Source: an uncultured bacterium (GTDB lineage Bacteria > Patescibacteriota > Dojkabacteria > CALFHW01). Taken from it: 35,131 bases of DNA. The stretch lies in NCBI GenBank assembly GCA_937876695.1, contig CALFHW010000161.1, positions 1-35,131 of the forward strand, written 5' to 3'. Under the pieces are notes generated by a model that worked only from the letters and a program-made list of their open reading frames with translations, made no database searches and was not told the DNA's origin. The position numbers were made by a program, and so were the translations under genes. This document shows positions 1 to 6,636 of the stretch, one piece after another; position 1 is the stretch's first letter, and every line of letters begins with the position of its first letter.

Positions 1-1
1 T

Positions 2-391
2 ATTAACGCGCCTATAAGCAAGGTCTGGGATTTTTATACTCTGCCAGAGCATATTGTAAATTGGAACAACGCCTCACCTGACTGGCATACACCTAAGGCC
101 ACAAATGACCTCAGAGCTGGCGGGAGATTTCTATCCCGAATGGAAGCTAAAGACGGAAGCGCTGGGTTTGATTTTGAAGGGACATATGACGAAGTAGTAG
201 TAGGTAGCTCGATCAAATATCATCTCGACGATGAGCGCAAGGTCGCTATTAGCATGATGGAAATAGATGGCCAGACGGAGATCGGTGTAAGTTTCGATGC
301 AGAGGGCGAGAATAGCGAGGAGATGCAGCGCAGTGGCTGGCAGGCGATATTGGATAACTTTAAGAGTTACGTAGAAGCCCGACATGACTAA
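2..391 (+). CDS. SRPBCC/AHSA1-like protein (5' truncated)
   Basis: The frame is open from the window edge and reads INAPISKVWDFYTLPEHIVN at its first residues, the usual start of an SRPBCC (START/Bet v1-like) fold in the AHSA1/polyketide-cyclase group: vessel residues 'P..KVW..yt.PEh...WN', then W-H-T-P, an RAGGRF strand, and a C-terminal QRSGWQAILDNFKSYVE helix. These domains bind hydrophobic ligands; the ligand cannot be told here. About 129 residues are visible and only a few N-terminal residues are missing, since AHSA1 proteins are about 140 long. The stop overlaps the start of the GyrI-like gene by 8 bases, so the two are cotranscribed and probably both small-molecule binders. Confidence 0.8.
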   Translation: MNAPISKVWDFYTLPEHIVNWNNASPDWHTPKATNDLRAGGRFLSRMEAKDGSAGFDFEGTYDEVVVGSSIKYHLDDERKVAISMMEIDGQTEIGVSFDAEGENSEEMQRSGWQAILDNFKSYVEARHD

Positions 392-1001
392 GGTCGATTT
401 TAAGAAGACAATTAGCTCATATAAAGCAAAGCATAACCTGTTTGAGATCATCACAGTACCCCAACTGCAGTACCTCATGATCGATGGGCAGGGAGACCCC
501 AATACTTCTGCAGATTTTGCAGCAGCTATCAAGGCACTATACCCTATTGCTTTCAAACTGAAATTCATGAGTAAACAACAACTTGAGAAAGATTACGTGG
601 TCGCGCCGCTGGAGGGTTTATGGTGGTCAGATAGTATGGATACTTTTACAACGAATCTCGATAAGGCCAGCTGGCAATGGACATTAATGTTGATGACTCC
701 CGATTGGATTACTCAGGAAATGTTTACCCAGGCCAAACAAAAGCTGGCGGCTAAGAAGATAAAAGAGATGGAGCAAGTTAGATTAGAAGAACTCAATGAA
801 GGCCTATGCGTGCAAACGCTGCACATCGGTTCATTTGATAGTGAAGCACCAGTTCTCAAAAAAATGCATGTGGAGTTTATACCAGCAAACGGCTTTAACA
901 TGCACCAGAAACACCACGAGATCTATTTCAGCGATTTTAGAGTAGCAACTCCAGAGAAAATGAGGACCATCTTGAGGCAACCCGTTGCGAAAATCGCTTA
1001 A
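384..1001 (+). CDS. GyrI-like small-molecule-binding domain protein
   Basis: A stand-alone 205-residue GyrI-like protein. The segment QYLMIDGQGDPNTS near residues 29-42, the LEGLWWSD segment near residues 74-81, and the C-terminal HEIYFSDFRVATPEKMRTIL are typical of the SAV2155/YdhN-like branch of the SOUL/GyrI superfamily. The domain binds hydrophobic cations or drugs; some stand-alone members hydrolyse cyclopropanoids, but no substrate can be assigned here. There is no helix-turn-helix, so it is not a BmrR/Rob-type regulator. The start overlaps the end of the SRPBCC gene (ATGACTAA arrangement), which implies translational coupling. Its stop overlaps by 4 bases the stop of the convergent Fic gene. 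Confidence 0.8.
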   Translation: MTKVDFKKTISSYKAKHNLFEIITVPQLQYLMIDGQGDPNTSADFAAAIKALYPIAFKLKFMSKQQLEKDYVVAPLEGLWWSDSMDTFTTNLDKASWQWTLMLMTPDWITQEMFTQAKQKLAAKKIKEMEQVRLEELNEGLCVQTLHIGSFDSEAPVLKKMHVEFIPANGFNMHQKHHEIYFSDFRVATPEKMRTILRQPVAKIA

Positions 1002-2050
1002 TTGTCTTTAAATGCAGTCACCAAACTATAGGCGCTTGCTCTACCTACACCTTTTCTCGCAACCATTTCTAAAGATATGAGTTGATCGAGAAGAGTGTTG
1101 ATGTATTGTCTACTTAGACCAATTTTTCTGCCGATTTCAGCACCAGAAGATCTGGAAGTAGATTGTAAGGCATCGATCACCTGCGTCTGATTTACACTTA
1201 GCGGAATGTATTTATTTGTAAACAGGTCGATACTACCCCCGCTTAGTTTCTGGAGTATTAGAATTGCTTCAGTGATTCCGTATAAGAGGGCGTTGACAAA
1301 GAATTCTAGCCACTTAGTCAAATCTCCCGTTTCAATTGCAGTGCCAATTATATCGTAATACTGACTGCGATTCTTCAAATAGTATTCTTCCATAAGCATC
1401 ACGTTATCCATATCAATATGTTGTTGATACATAACGCCGTGCACAACTATTTTGGCAGTACGGCCGTTGCCGTCTGCATAAGGATGTATTTTTGCTAGGC
1501 TAAAGTATACACAGGCAGCCATTAATACTGGGTTCAAAATGCGGTAGTTGTCGCTGATCCAGTCGTTCAGTTTAGCGAGCTCAGTTTCAATTAAGGTAGG
1601 TTTTGTCTTAATCGGAATAGAGACCTTTTTATAAGTACCGTTTTCAAGTACAACTTTTGGCAATAACTTTTCTTCAAGCCGGTAAAGATGCATTTCAGGC
1701 TGGTAATAATCGTCCATAATACTCTGGTGAATCTGATTGAAAACACTCAAATCGAGCTTTTGGGTGGCTCCGAAGAATTCCCCTAGCCTACCTTTTGTCT
1801 GTCTGTAGTTGACAAAGTCAATACGCAATAGCTCTGGAATTTCAATCTTGATTTTATCTTGGATTATCGTCTCCACATTTATCGGACTATCAAGGCTTAC
1901 AGCTGCCAATGCTGATCTATCACCAGCTATCTGTTCTAATTGCTTCTTCCAAGGTAGTGTCTCACCCATAGCGTAGATTGCGCCGTGCAATCGGTAAAAC
2001 TCGGAAATTGCATTAAGGAATGTACTTGTCAGCTGGTATTTGAAAATCAT
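998..2050 (-). CDS. Fic family protein with C-terminal winged helix
   Basis: 350 residues. The Fic core carries HPYADGNGRTAK at residues 189-200, matching HPFx(D/E)GNGRxxR with the catalytic His189 and phosphate-loop GNGR; the last Arg is Lys200. Family role: AMPylation or other nucleotidyl transfer onto Ser/Thr/Tyr. An N-terminal helical region (residues 1-110) is followed by the Fic fold, and residues about 280-345 form a winged-helix DNA-binding domain (SGAEIGRKIGLSRQYINTLL). The usual class II inhibitory helix [S/T]xxxE[G/N] is not obvious; the best aligned stretch is SPINVE at 55-60, which is off-register. ATG start at 2050 is supported by TGC-TATAAT (2056-2061) five bases upstream, predicting a leaderless mRNA. 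It could be a regulator of its own operon or a toxin-like enzyme; no antitoxin gene is adjacent. Confidence 0.9.
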   Translation of the reverse strand: MIFKYQLTSTFLNAISEFYRLHGAIYAMGETLPWKKQLEQIAGDRSALAAVSLDSPINVETIIQDKIKIEIPELLRIDFVNYRQTKGRLGEFFGATQKLDLSVFNQIHQSIMDDYYQPEMHLYRLEEKLLPKVVLENGTYKKVSIPIKTKPTLIETELAKLNDWISDNYRILNPVLMAACVYFSLAKIHPYADGNGRTAKIVVHGVMYQQHIDMDNVMLMEEYYLKNRSQYYDIIGTAIETGDLTKWLEFFVNALLYGITEAILILQKLSGGSIDLFTNKYIPLSVNQTQVIDALQSTSRSSGAEIGRKIGLSRQYINTLLDQLISLEMVARKGVGRASAYSLVTAFKDN

Positions 2051-2055
2051 AGTAA

Positions 2056-2061
2056 ATTATA
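2056..2061 (-). promoter_or_regulatory. Extended -10 element, Fic gene
   Basis: On the reverse strand TGC-TATAAT lies 5 bases before the ATG at 2050. The expected transcription start falls on or next to the A of ATG. No convincing -35 is present 16-18 bases upstream, which fits reliance on the extended -10. Confidence 0.7.
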
Positions 2062-2107
2062 GCATTCTTGTTCGTCAACTAACTAATTTACATTAAGCAA
2101 ATTCTCC

Positions 2108-2137
2108 TTGACAAAAACAGGTCACTAGGAATAGTAT
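2108..2137 (+). promoter_or_regulatory. Candidate promoter of the 786-residue protein gene
   Basis: TTGACA (2108-2113), 18-base spacer, TAGTAT (2132-2137). Predicted start near 2144, giving a leader of about 25 bases before the ATG at 2170. A competing TATTAG at 2155-2160, nine bases before the ATG, would make it leaderless like its neighbours. Confidence 0.5.
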
Positions 2138-2169
2138 TGTGCTTATAAATAAGTTATTAGTGATTATAT

Positions 2170-4530
2170 ATGGCTCTAATTCCAGATAAACAAATCGATA
2201 TACCTGAGCAGGGAGATCAGATTGATCCATATGAACTGCTTAGGGACATTGTTGATTCTGCTCAAGGTCCACGAGCTGCTGATAGTAATTTTAAAGGCAA
2301 AGTTGTATCTCGCAGGTGGTTTCTAGGAGGTGGTGCCGTCGCAGGAGCTGTAGCTTTAGGAAGCAATCCATTGTTTCAAGGTCTGGCGAATTGGGCAGAG
2401 AGTGCAAATGGCGCCGCTACTGAATCGCAAATACCAATGGAGAAAATCAACGACGTAGTCGCCCAAAATTTCTCTACCCTAGGGCTGGAGATGCAGACTA
2501 TTACAAATCAAAAAGGTGAAGAGAAAGCTATGCTTTTCCCGAGAAATAAAAAAGTTATTGACATACTTACTAATGCTGACGATAGTGCTGGTCCTGAGAA
2601 ACAGCTAGATGTCATTATGGACGTTGCAGATGCAGTTGCCGAGGAAGTAAAAAATGAGCATGGATTGGAGTTGGAAGATAATGCACTGATGGACATAGTG
2701 GGTTCCATCGTAGCTGCCTGGGGTATAACTAATGGCTTCGTAAAGGGAGGCATTACCACGGGTGATTACGCTAGGATTTCGGCATTTACTGGGGTTGCAT
2801 ACTTGGTCGGAGGAGAACAGAGACGTACACATCTAAGGCATAACCTAGAGGAAACAGTGCTGGCAGTTCGAGATATTGGCACTATCACAGAGGTTTCGGA
2901 CTTTGTTATTGCGCAAAAAAAAGGTCTAATAAGTGAATTCATGAAGGAACAGTCGGTAACACCTGGGGTAAGTGCAGATGAATTGGAAGATTTTCTAGAA
3001 AAAGTACGTTTAGAAAAGCCAGAATTGTTGCCAGATATTGAGAATAAACTACTGCAATTTGAACATGAGAATGTGGGTGCTTTGATCCAATCTCTACGCG
3101 AAGGGGGAGAAACAGATACTGCCGCCGTGCTAGACGCTGTTTCTTCTATCGAATTTGAGCATATGTCTAGGACCGACGCTTTAAAGACTATTGTCATTCT
3201 GGCAAATACCTTGGGTCCGTTGCTCACGACTTTGGTGTCTACCAGTGTGCTTAGCCCACTGTGTAGAGCGATTGCTTCCGATGGAAATGGTGGTTTTGAC
3301 AAAGACGTGATGTCTATCTTGCAATCATATGTACCCAATAATTTCGGACTGACCGGCTTAGGTTTTATTCCTGGTTACTACGACACCTTGGGCAAGATCA
3401 CTAAGGGTATCCCTGTCTTAGAAAGCGCTTTTGTGGGAGCTGATTTTGGGCCGAGGTTGGCAGTAATGCAGAAATCCAGCGGTCATGGGACTGAAGTCCT
3501 GAGTATACTCGATGGAGTTAATGCGTTCACACAGGTGGGGATGATGGGAGGGTTTGCAGCCGAAATGTCGGTGGCTATAGCCAGACTGGAAAGAGCTGCT
3601 GGCAATGATGAAGTGTCTACTGGCAAAGTTCTGATGGATGTTCTTAACCTTAAAAATTATCCAGCTACCTTAAGTGCTTTGAAGCAGGAGTATTCATTAG
3701 CGCCAAACATTAAAGATGCTCTATTTGGGCGTGTACAGAGGGCTATGAAAGTCGTCTATAATTCTTTTGACTCTTCCACCAGGCACCTTAAACACGCACA
3801 TATGCCTGAGGTTATTGATACCCAGGATCAAAAATTGGGGGAAATAGCGGTCGGTATGGAAGCGGTATTCAATGCAGCGGACGCACATAAACCTGAAGCC
3901 CCAAAGAAGGGAATTCGGGCGAGAGTTGCTGAATCCGGAGATATCTTTTCACATTTAACCAATGTTCACAACTGGGAATCAGCGATAGGCCCTGAACTTA
4001 CGGACATTATGAAAACCCTACCCTTCCAATCCTTATGCGTCCCATACGTAGAAGGAGTGGCCAAGATGGCTGTAGGCAGTATTGAGACTGTGTTGCCGCA
4101 AGACATGTCGCCATTTATGCGCAATCAAGTGATTGATGCAGCTACCTATAGCGCCTTTGGGATGATGAGTACCTCTTTTGATAACTTCGCTGCAAATAAA
4201 GCAGCGTTGACTGTAGCTTTGGACAGAGTGAAGAAAATGTATAATGAAGGCACATTGGAGAACGTGGGCAAGCGAATCACTGCAGTAGTCAAGAAGATGT
4301 ACGATGCATCGGTTATTTTTGGTGGTATGTTGCCACTAGGAAATATGCCTAACTTTAAGATGTTCCCTATGAATTTGTACACTTTAAAGGATGCTATCAA
4401 GAGATTACCTCGTAGGATGATACCTGCAGCTATAGCATTCTTTGTAGATGCGAGTACTGAGTTTTTTGGCCTTTATCCAGAAATGGATCCAAACTGGTTC
4501 TTCAAAGATGATATTGAGATGGCGCACTAG
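2170..4530 (+). CDS. Large protein of unknown function with Tat-like/anchor motif
   Basis: 786 residues; I do not recognise the family with confidence. A 45-residue acidic N-terminus precedes SRRWFL (residues 47-52) and a glycine/alanine-rich hydrophobic stretch (53-64), which is a near-perfect twin-arginine motif set unusually far from the N-terminus. The rest is helical, with hydrophobic stretches near residues 200-220, 337-366 (VILANTLGPLLTTLVST), 394-410, 451-470, 655-685 and 750-770. Near 715-727 it reads GGMLPLGNMPN and near 665 FDNFAANKAAL; these faintly recall the GN.PN and 'DN' loops of ion-transporter-superfamily antiporters (NhaD/DUF1646), which is a weak inference. Between hydrophobic parts are charged, coiled-coil-like regions (residues 240-330). 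It stands alone with its own promoter and is followed after 22 bases by the next small gene. Alternatives: an exported Tat substrate, or a degenerate polytopic transporter. Confidence 0.75.
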   Translation: MALIPDKQIDIPEQGDQIDPYELLRDIVDSAQGPRAADSNFKGKVVSRRWFLGGGAVAGAVALGSNPLFQGLANWAESANGAATESQIPMEKINDVVAQNFSTLGLEMQTITNQKGEEKAMLFPRNKKVIDILTNADDSAGPEKQLDVIMDVADAVAEEVKNEHGLELEDNALMDIVGSIVAAWGITNGFVKGGITTGDYARISAFTGVAYLVGGEQRRTHLRHNLEETVLAVRDIGTITEVSDFVIAQKKGLISEFMKEQSVTPGVSADELEDFLEKVRLEKPELLPDIENKLLQFEHENVGALIQSLREGGETDTAAVLDAVSSIEFEHMSRTDALKTIVILANTLGPLLTTLVSTSVLSPLCRAIASDGNGGFDKDVMSILQSYVPNNFGLTGLGFIPGYYDTLGKITKGIPVLESAFVGADFGPRLAVMQKSSGHGTEVLSILDGVNAFTQVGMMGGFAAEMSVAIARLERAAGNDEVSTGKVLMDVLNLKNYPATLSALKQEYSLAPNIKDALFGRVQRAMKVVYNSFDSSTRHLKHAHMPEVIDTQDQKLGEIAVGMEAVFNAADAHKPEAPKKGIRARVAESGDIFSHLTNVHNWESAIGPELTDIMKTLPFQSLCVPYVEGVAKMAVGSIETVLPQDMSPFMRNQVIDAATYSAFGMMSTSFDNFAANKAALTVALDRVKKMYNEGTLENVGKRITAVVKKMYDASVIFGGMLPLGNMPNFKMFPMNLYTLKDAIKRLPRRMIPAAIAFFVDASTEFFGLYPEMDPNWFFKDDIEMAH

Positions 4531-4541
4531 ACTATTTCTTG

Positions 4542-4547
4542 TATAAT
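4542..4547 (+). promoter_or_regulatory. -10 element directly before start codon
   Basis: TATAAT followed by 5 bases and the ATG at 4553; it lies 11 bases after the stop of the preceding gene. Predicts leaderless transcription of the small membrane protein. Confidence 0.6.
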
Positions 4548-4552
4548 TGAGA

Positions 4553-4831
4553 ATGAGTGAACTTAATGAGCTGGGCAGATTAGAAGAACGAATCTCCAAA
4601 ATTGAGGCGCGCAATGCCAGAGTGCAGTTGGAAAAGAAGTGGGAGACGAGTCTATTTAGGAAAGTCTGCATTGCCCTACTCACCTATTTGACGCTGGCGC
4701 TTTACTTTGGGCTAGTGTTACAAGTCAATCCTTGGGTAAATGCAATTGTGCCAACTGCAGGCTTTTTATTGTCTACGCTATCATTATCTTTTATAAAGAA
4801 GTTATGGCTAAGACAGACGAAAGACATTTAG
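4553..4831 (+). CDS. Small coiled-coil plus two-helix membrane protein
   Basis: 92 residues starting MSELNELG; an in-frame TTG six bases earlier overlaps the -10 box, so the ATG is preferred. Residues 1-32 are a charged amphipathic helix or short coiled coil (RLEERISKIEARNARVQLEK). Two hydrophobic segments follow, near 40-60 (ALLTYLTLALYFGLVLQV) and 65-83, joined by a short loop, ending in a basic tail (KKLWLRQTKDI). No family recognised. The 3' end overlaps the start of the acetyltransferase gene by 28 bases. Confidence 0.65.
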   Translation: MSELNELGRLEERISKIEARNARVQLEKKWETSLFRKVCIALLTYLTLALYFGLVLQVNPWVNAIVPTAGFLLSTLSLSFIKKLWLRQTKDI

Positions 4832-5247
4832 TTCAATCTGCCCTTCCAACTGATAACACTGCTGTATCTGAACTATTGCAGTGCTTGGACACCGAGAACT
4901 ATAAGTTTTCTGACATTGATGGCGTAACTAATCATATAGACAACAATCAATGCTTTGTTATTAGAGGAGACGGGGAGCTATTGGGAGTGGTTATCCTCGA
5001 TGTCGATGACCAGAGCCTGCAGGTCAAGTATATTGTCTCCAAAGCTAAAGGTGGGGGGAGAGATTTGCTCAGGTTTTCAGAAGAATATGCATTGGACAGA
5101 AATCTCCTGAAAATCTGGTGTTGGAGTCTGGTACGCTATCAGGCAATTGGTTTTTATGCCAAGATGGGGTTTACTGAACAATTTCTGCTTAAAAAACAAA
5201 ACTATGGCGAGGATTGCTATATTTTTGGCAAAGTGTTGCAAAAGTAG
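4804..5247 (+). CDS. GNAT-family N-acetyltransferase
   Basis: 147 residues. GNAT fold: an N-terminal QSALPTDNTAVSELLQCL helix, the LLGVVILDVDD beta-4 strand, the YIVSKAKGGGRDLLRFSEEY region, which stands where the acetyl-CoA pyrophosphate loop (Q/RxxGxG/A) is expected, and the C-terminal QAIGFYAKMGFTEQFLL segment, a GNAT hallmark. Substrate unknown. A start 72 bases upstream (4732) would add a Cys-rich sequence that is really the preceding gene in another frame; the ATG at 4804 begins the conserved fold and has TATAAA (4792-4797) six bases upstream. It overlaps the preceding membrane-protein gene by 28 bases. Confidence 0.8.
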   Translation: MAKTDERHLVQSALPTDNTAVSELLQCLDTENYKFSDIDGVTNHIDNNQCFVIRGDGELLGVVILDVDDQSLQVKYIVSKAKGGGRDLLRFSEEYALDRNLLKIWCWSLVRYQAIGFYAKMGFTEQFLLKKQNYGEDCYIFGKVLQK

Positions 5248-5254
5248 CTACAAT
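5225..5254 (+). promoter_or_regulatory. Promoter of secreted-type protein gene
   Basis: TTGGCA (5225-5230), 18-base spacer, TACAAT (5249-5254), then 5 bases to the ATG at 5260. It overlaps the end of the acetyltransferase gene and predicts a leaderless mRNA. Confidence 0.6.
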
Positions 5255-5259
5255 TGCCT

Positions 5260-5835
5260 ATGAAGGATAGAAATCAAAAATTGGTATTACTAGTTGTGGC
5301 AGCGGTGGTGACAATCTTTGTGGCAATAATCGTGTTACTGGGATTTCAGAATACTGGGACGCAAGACGCGCCTGTTGTTAGCGCCCCTACGTTGAGACCA
5401 GTAAATATCGAATTACGTCAGGAGTCTGCCAGTGTAGATATTGAGCTTAGCCTAGCAGAGTATGTGCAGGTAGTCGGTAGTGGTGCAAACGAGGTGACAG
5501 TTACGGGTAGTAACTATAGGTTTAGATTCTTCATGCCTCCAGGGCTGGAGGATTATCTAACTTATGGTGAGTTGAATTTGGTCAGCACCGACAGCAATTT
5601 AGGCAGCATTTATAGCTTTAATTCGCAGTCAAGCGCAACTGGTTATGACTACACAAATAGAGTCAGTGACGAGTTTTGCCAAGGCAATCCAGGCAGTGAC
5701 GCGCAGGCTCCATGCGGGTTTGGTGCGATCTTCTCCACACCAAATGAACAAGGGCTTTTCATCGCCAATTGCCAAGGCGTAAAGCAAGTCTGCGATGAGA
5801 TTATGGCATCAGCCAAGGTCAATTTCAGGAGATAG
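5260..5835 (+). CDS. Membrane-anchored extracytoplasmic protein, unknown
   Basis: 191 residues from MKDRNQK. One hydrophobic segment (about residues 7-28, LVLLVVAAVVTIFVAIIVLL) follows a basic start, so the protein is predicted to be anchored with its beta-rich C-terminal domain outside. The domain carries four cysteines in its last third (FCQGNPG, PCGFG, NCQG, VCDEI), a pattern that suggests disulfides. No family recognised. The layout resembles the product of 18329-18919: same length, anchor, an early 'VTV...F..xMPPG' strand and a C-terminal helix ending in a beta strand. Start at 5260 rather than the in-frame TTG at 5254 because TACAAT occupies that place. Confidence 0.7.
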   Translation: MKDRNQKLVLLVVAAVVTIFVAIIVLLGFQNTGTQDAPVVSAPTLRPVNIELRQESASVDIELSLAEYVQVVGSGANEVTVTGSNYRFRFFMPPGLEDYLTYGELNLVSTDSNLGSIYSFNSQSSATGYDYTNRVSDEFCQGNPGSDAQAPCGFGAIFSTPNEQGLFIANCQGVKQVCDEIMASAKVNFRR

Positions 5836-5838
5836 TAT

Positions 5839-5979
5839 CTAGTTCTTAGCCCTTCGGGATTCTTCAGCTTCTTTTAATGCCCTGGCTACGACGACGTCGA
5901 TCCTGGCTTCTAGAGCTTCTTTAGCTGCGTTAACTTTGGTTTTGATGGCTTCGGCTGAGTTAGTTTTCTTGTCTGACAT
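5839..5979 (-). CDS. Small lysine/alanine-rich helical protein (46 aa)
   Basis: Reads MSDKKTNSAEAIKTKVNAAK and continues to RRAKN; 46 residues, rich in Lys, Ala, Glu and Arg, predicted to be one long amphipathic helix; no hydrophobic segment. It ends 3 bases from the stop of the preceding convergent gene. A Shine-Dalgarno-like AGGGG (5988-5992) lies 8 bases before ATG 5979, one of the few in the window. Further upstream are a TATAAT (6046-6051) and a strong AAAGGAGGAG (6024-6033). The second is optimally placed (7 bases) for an in-frame ATC at 6018, which would add 13 residues. Function unknown; the composition could suit nucleic-acid binding. Confidence 0.55.
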   Translation of the reverse strand: MSDKKTNSAEAIKTKVNAAKEALEARIDVVVARALKEAEESRRAKN

Positions 5980-6023
5980 GTGTGTTTCCCCTAATAATAT
6001 ATATTTATACTCTTTGATAACGT

Positions 6024-6051
6024 CTCCTCCTTTCTACTATCACACATTATA
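6024..6051 (-). promoter_or_regulatory. Promoter and strong Shine-Dalgarno upstream of small gene
   Basis: On the reverse strand TATAAT (6046-6051) is followed after 12 bases by AAAGGAGGAG (6033-6024), the strongest anti-16S match seen outside 22116-22121. No ATG/GTG/TTG follows at normal spacing; the codon 7 bases on is ATC, in frame with ATG 5979. Confidence 0.5.
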
Positions 6052-6136
6052 CCGCACTATGGGCTATTTCAGGCTCTAATCCCAGGAATAATCTGGTAGT
6101 TTCAGGCATAAGTCGGGAAAATATTCTTGCATATAG

Positions 6137-6142
6137 TATAAT
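6137..6142 (+). promoter_or_regulatory. -10 element of the Fur-family gene
   Basis: TATAAT six bases before the ATG at 6149. No good -35. Overlaps the palindrome at 6141-6157. Confidence 0.65.
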
Positions 6143-6157
6143 TGGAATATGTCCAAT
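6141..6157 (+). promoter_or_regulatory. Candidate Fur-family operator (ATTGGA-N5-TCCAAT)
   Basis: A perfect 6-5-6 inverted repeat, ATTGGA atatg TCCAAT, covers the 3' edge of the -10, the predicted transcription start and the start codon of the Fur-like gene. The flanks (TATA/TATAA) extend it imperfectly. Position and symmetry suit autoregulation; that is inference. Confidence 0.45.
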
Positions 6158-6604
6158 ATAATCAAACAAATCCAGCAAAACCTCAAAGATAAAGGCTACA
6201 GAAGCTCCGCTAATCGCGAGCTGGTGCTCGAGGTACTCGATAATGCAGATAGACCTTTAGTGATAGCAGATATATACGAGCGAGTATCTAGGCTAGCAGA
6301 TAAAACAAGTAGTGACAAGCTAGACCAGTCGACCGTTTACAGAATTATCGAATTGCTATCCAAGGAAGGTTTCGTCAAAGTTGTCAGTTTATTAGAAGGG
6401 TACAACCGCTACGAGCTAGAACGAGGCGAGCAGCACCATCATCATCATTTCGTCTGCACCGAGTGCGCTGGCATCACTCCGGTGCACTTTGACGAGCAGC
6501 TCGACAGCAGCGAGAAGCAGATCGAAAAAGAAGAAGGAGTGACTATAACCAGCCACTCACTGGAGTTCTTCGGCGTCTGCAAGAGCTGTAAGCTGAATCC
6601 CTAA
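6149..6604 (+). CDS. Fur-family metal-responsive transcriptional regulator
   Basis: 151 residues with the complete Fur layout. The N-terminal winged helix contains RSSANRELVLEVLDNADRPL and the recognition helix LDQSTVYRIIELL (59-70). A hinge leads to the dimerisation domain with a His run (96-100, HHHHH), FVCTEC (Cys103, Cys106) and a C-terminal CKSC pair (Cys144, Cys147). The two CxxC pairs form the structural zinc site and the His cluster plus acidic residues the sensing site. Which metal or peroxide it senses (Fur, Zur or PerR type) cannot be decided; the four-Cys site occurs in all three. A palindrome over its own start suggests autorepression. No metal transporter is adjacent. Confidence 0.9.
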   Translation: MSNIIKQIQQNLKDKGYRSSANRELVLEVLDNADRPLVIADIYERVSRLADKTSSDKLDQSTVYRIIELLSKEGFVKVVSLLEGYNRYELERGEQHHHHHFVCTECAGITPVHFDEQLDSSEKQIEKEEGVTITSHSLEFFGVCKSCKLNP

Positions 6605-6636
6605 GAAGCTAATCAGCCTAGTATCTCGCTAGTACC

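Noticed and set aside
4732..4803. 72-base N-terminal extension of the acetyltransferase
   Set aside because: It is the preceding gene read in another frame; the GNAT fold begins at the ATG at 4804.
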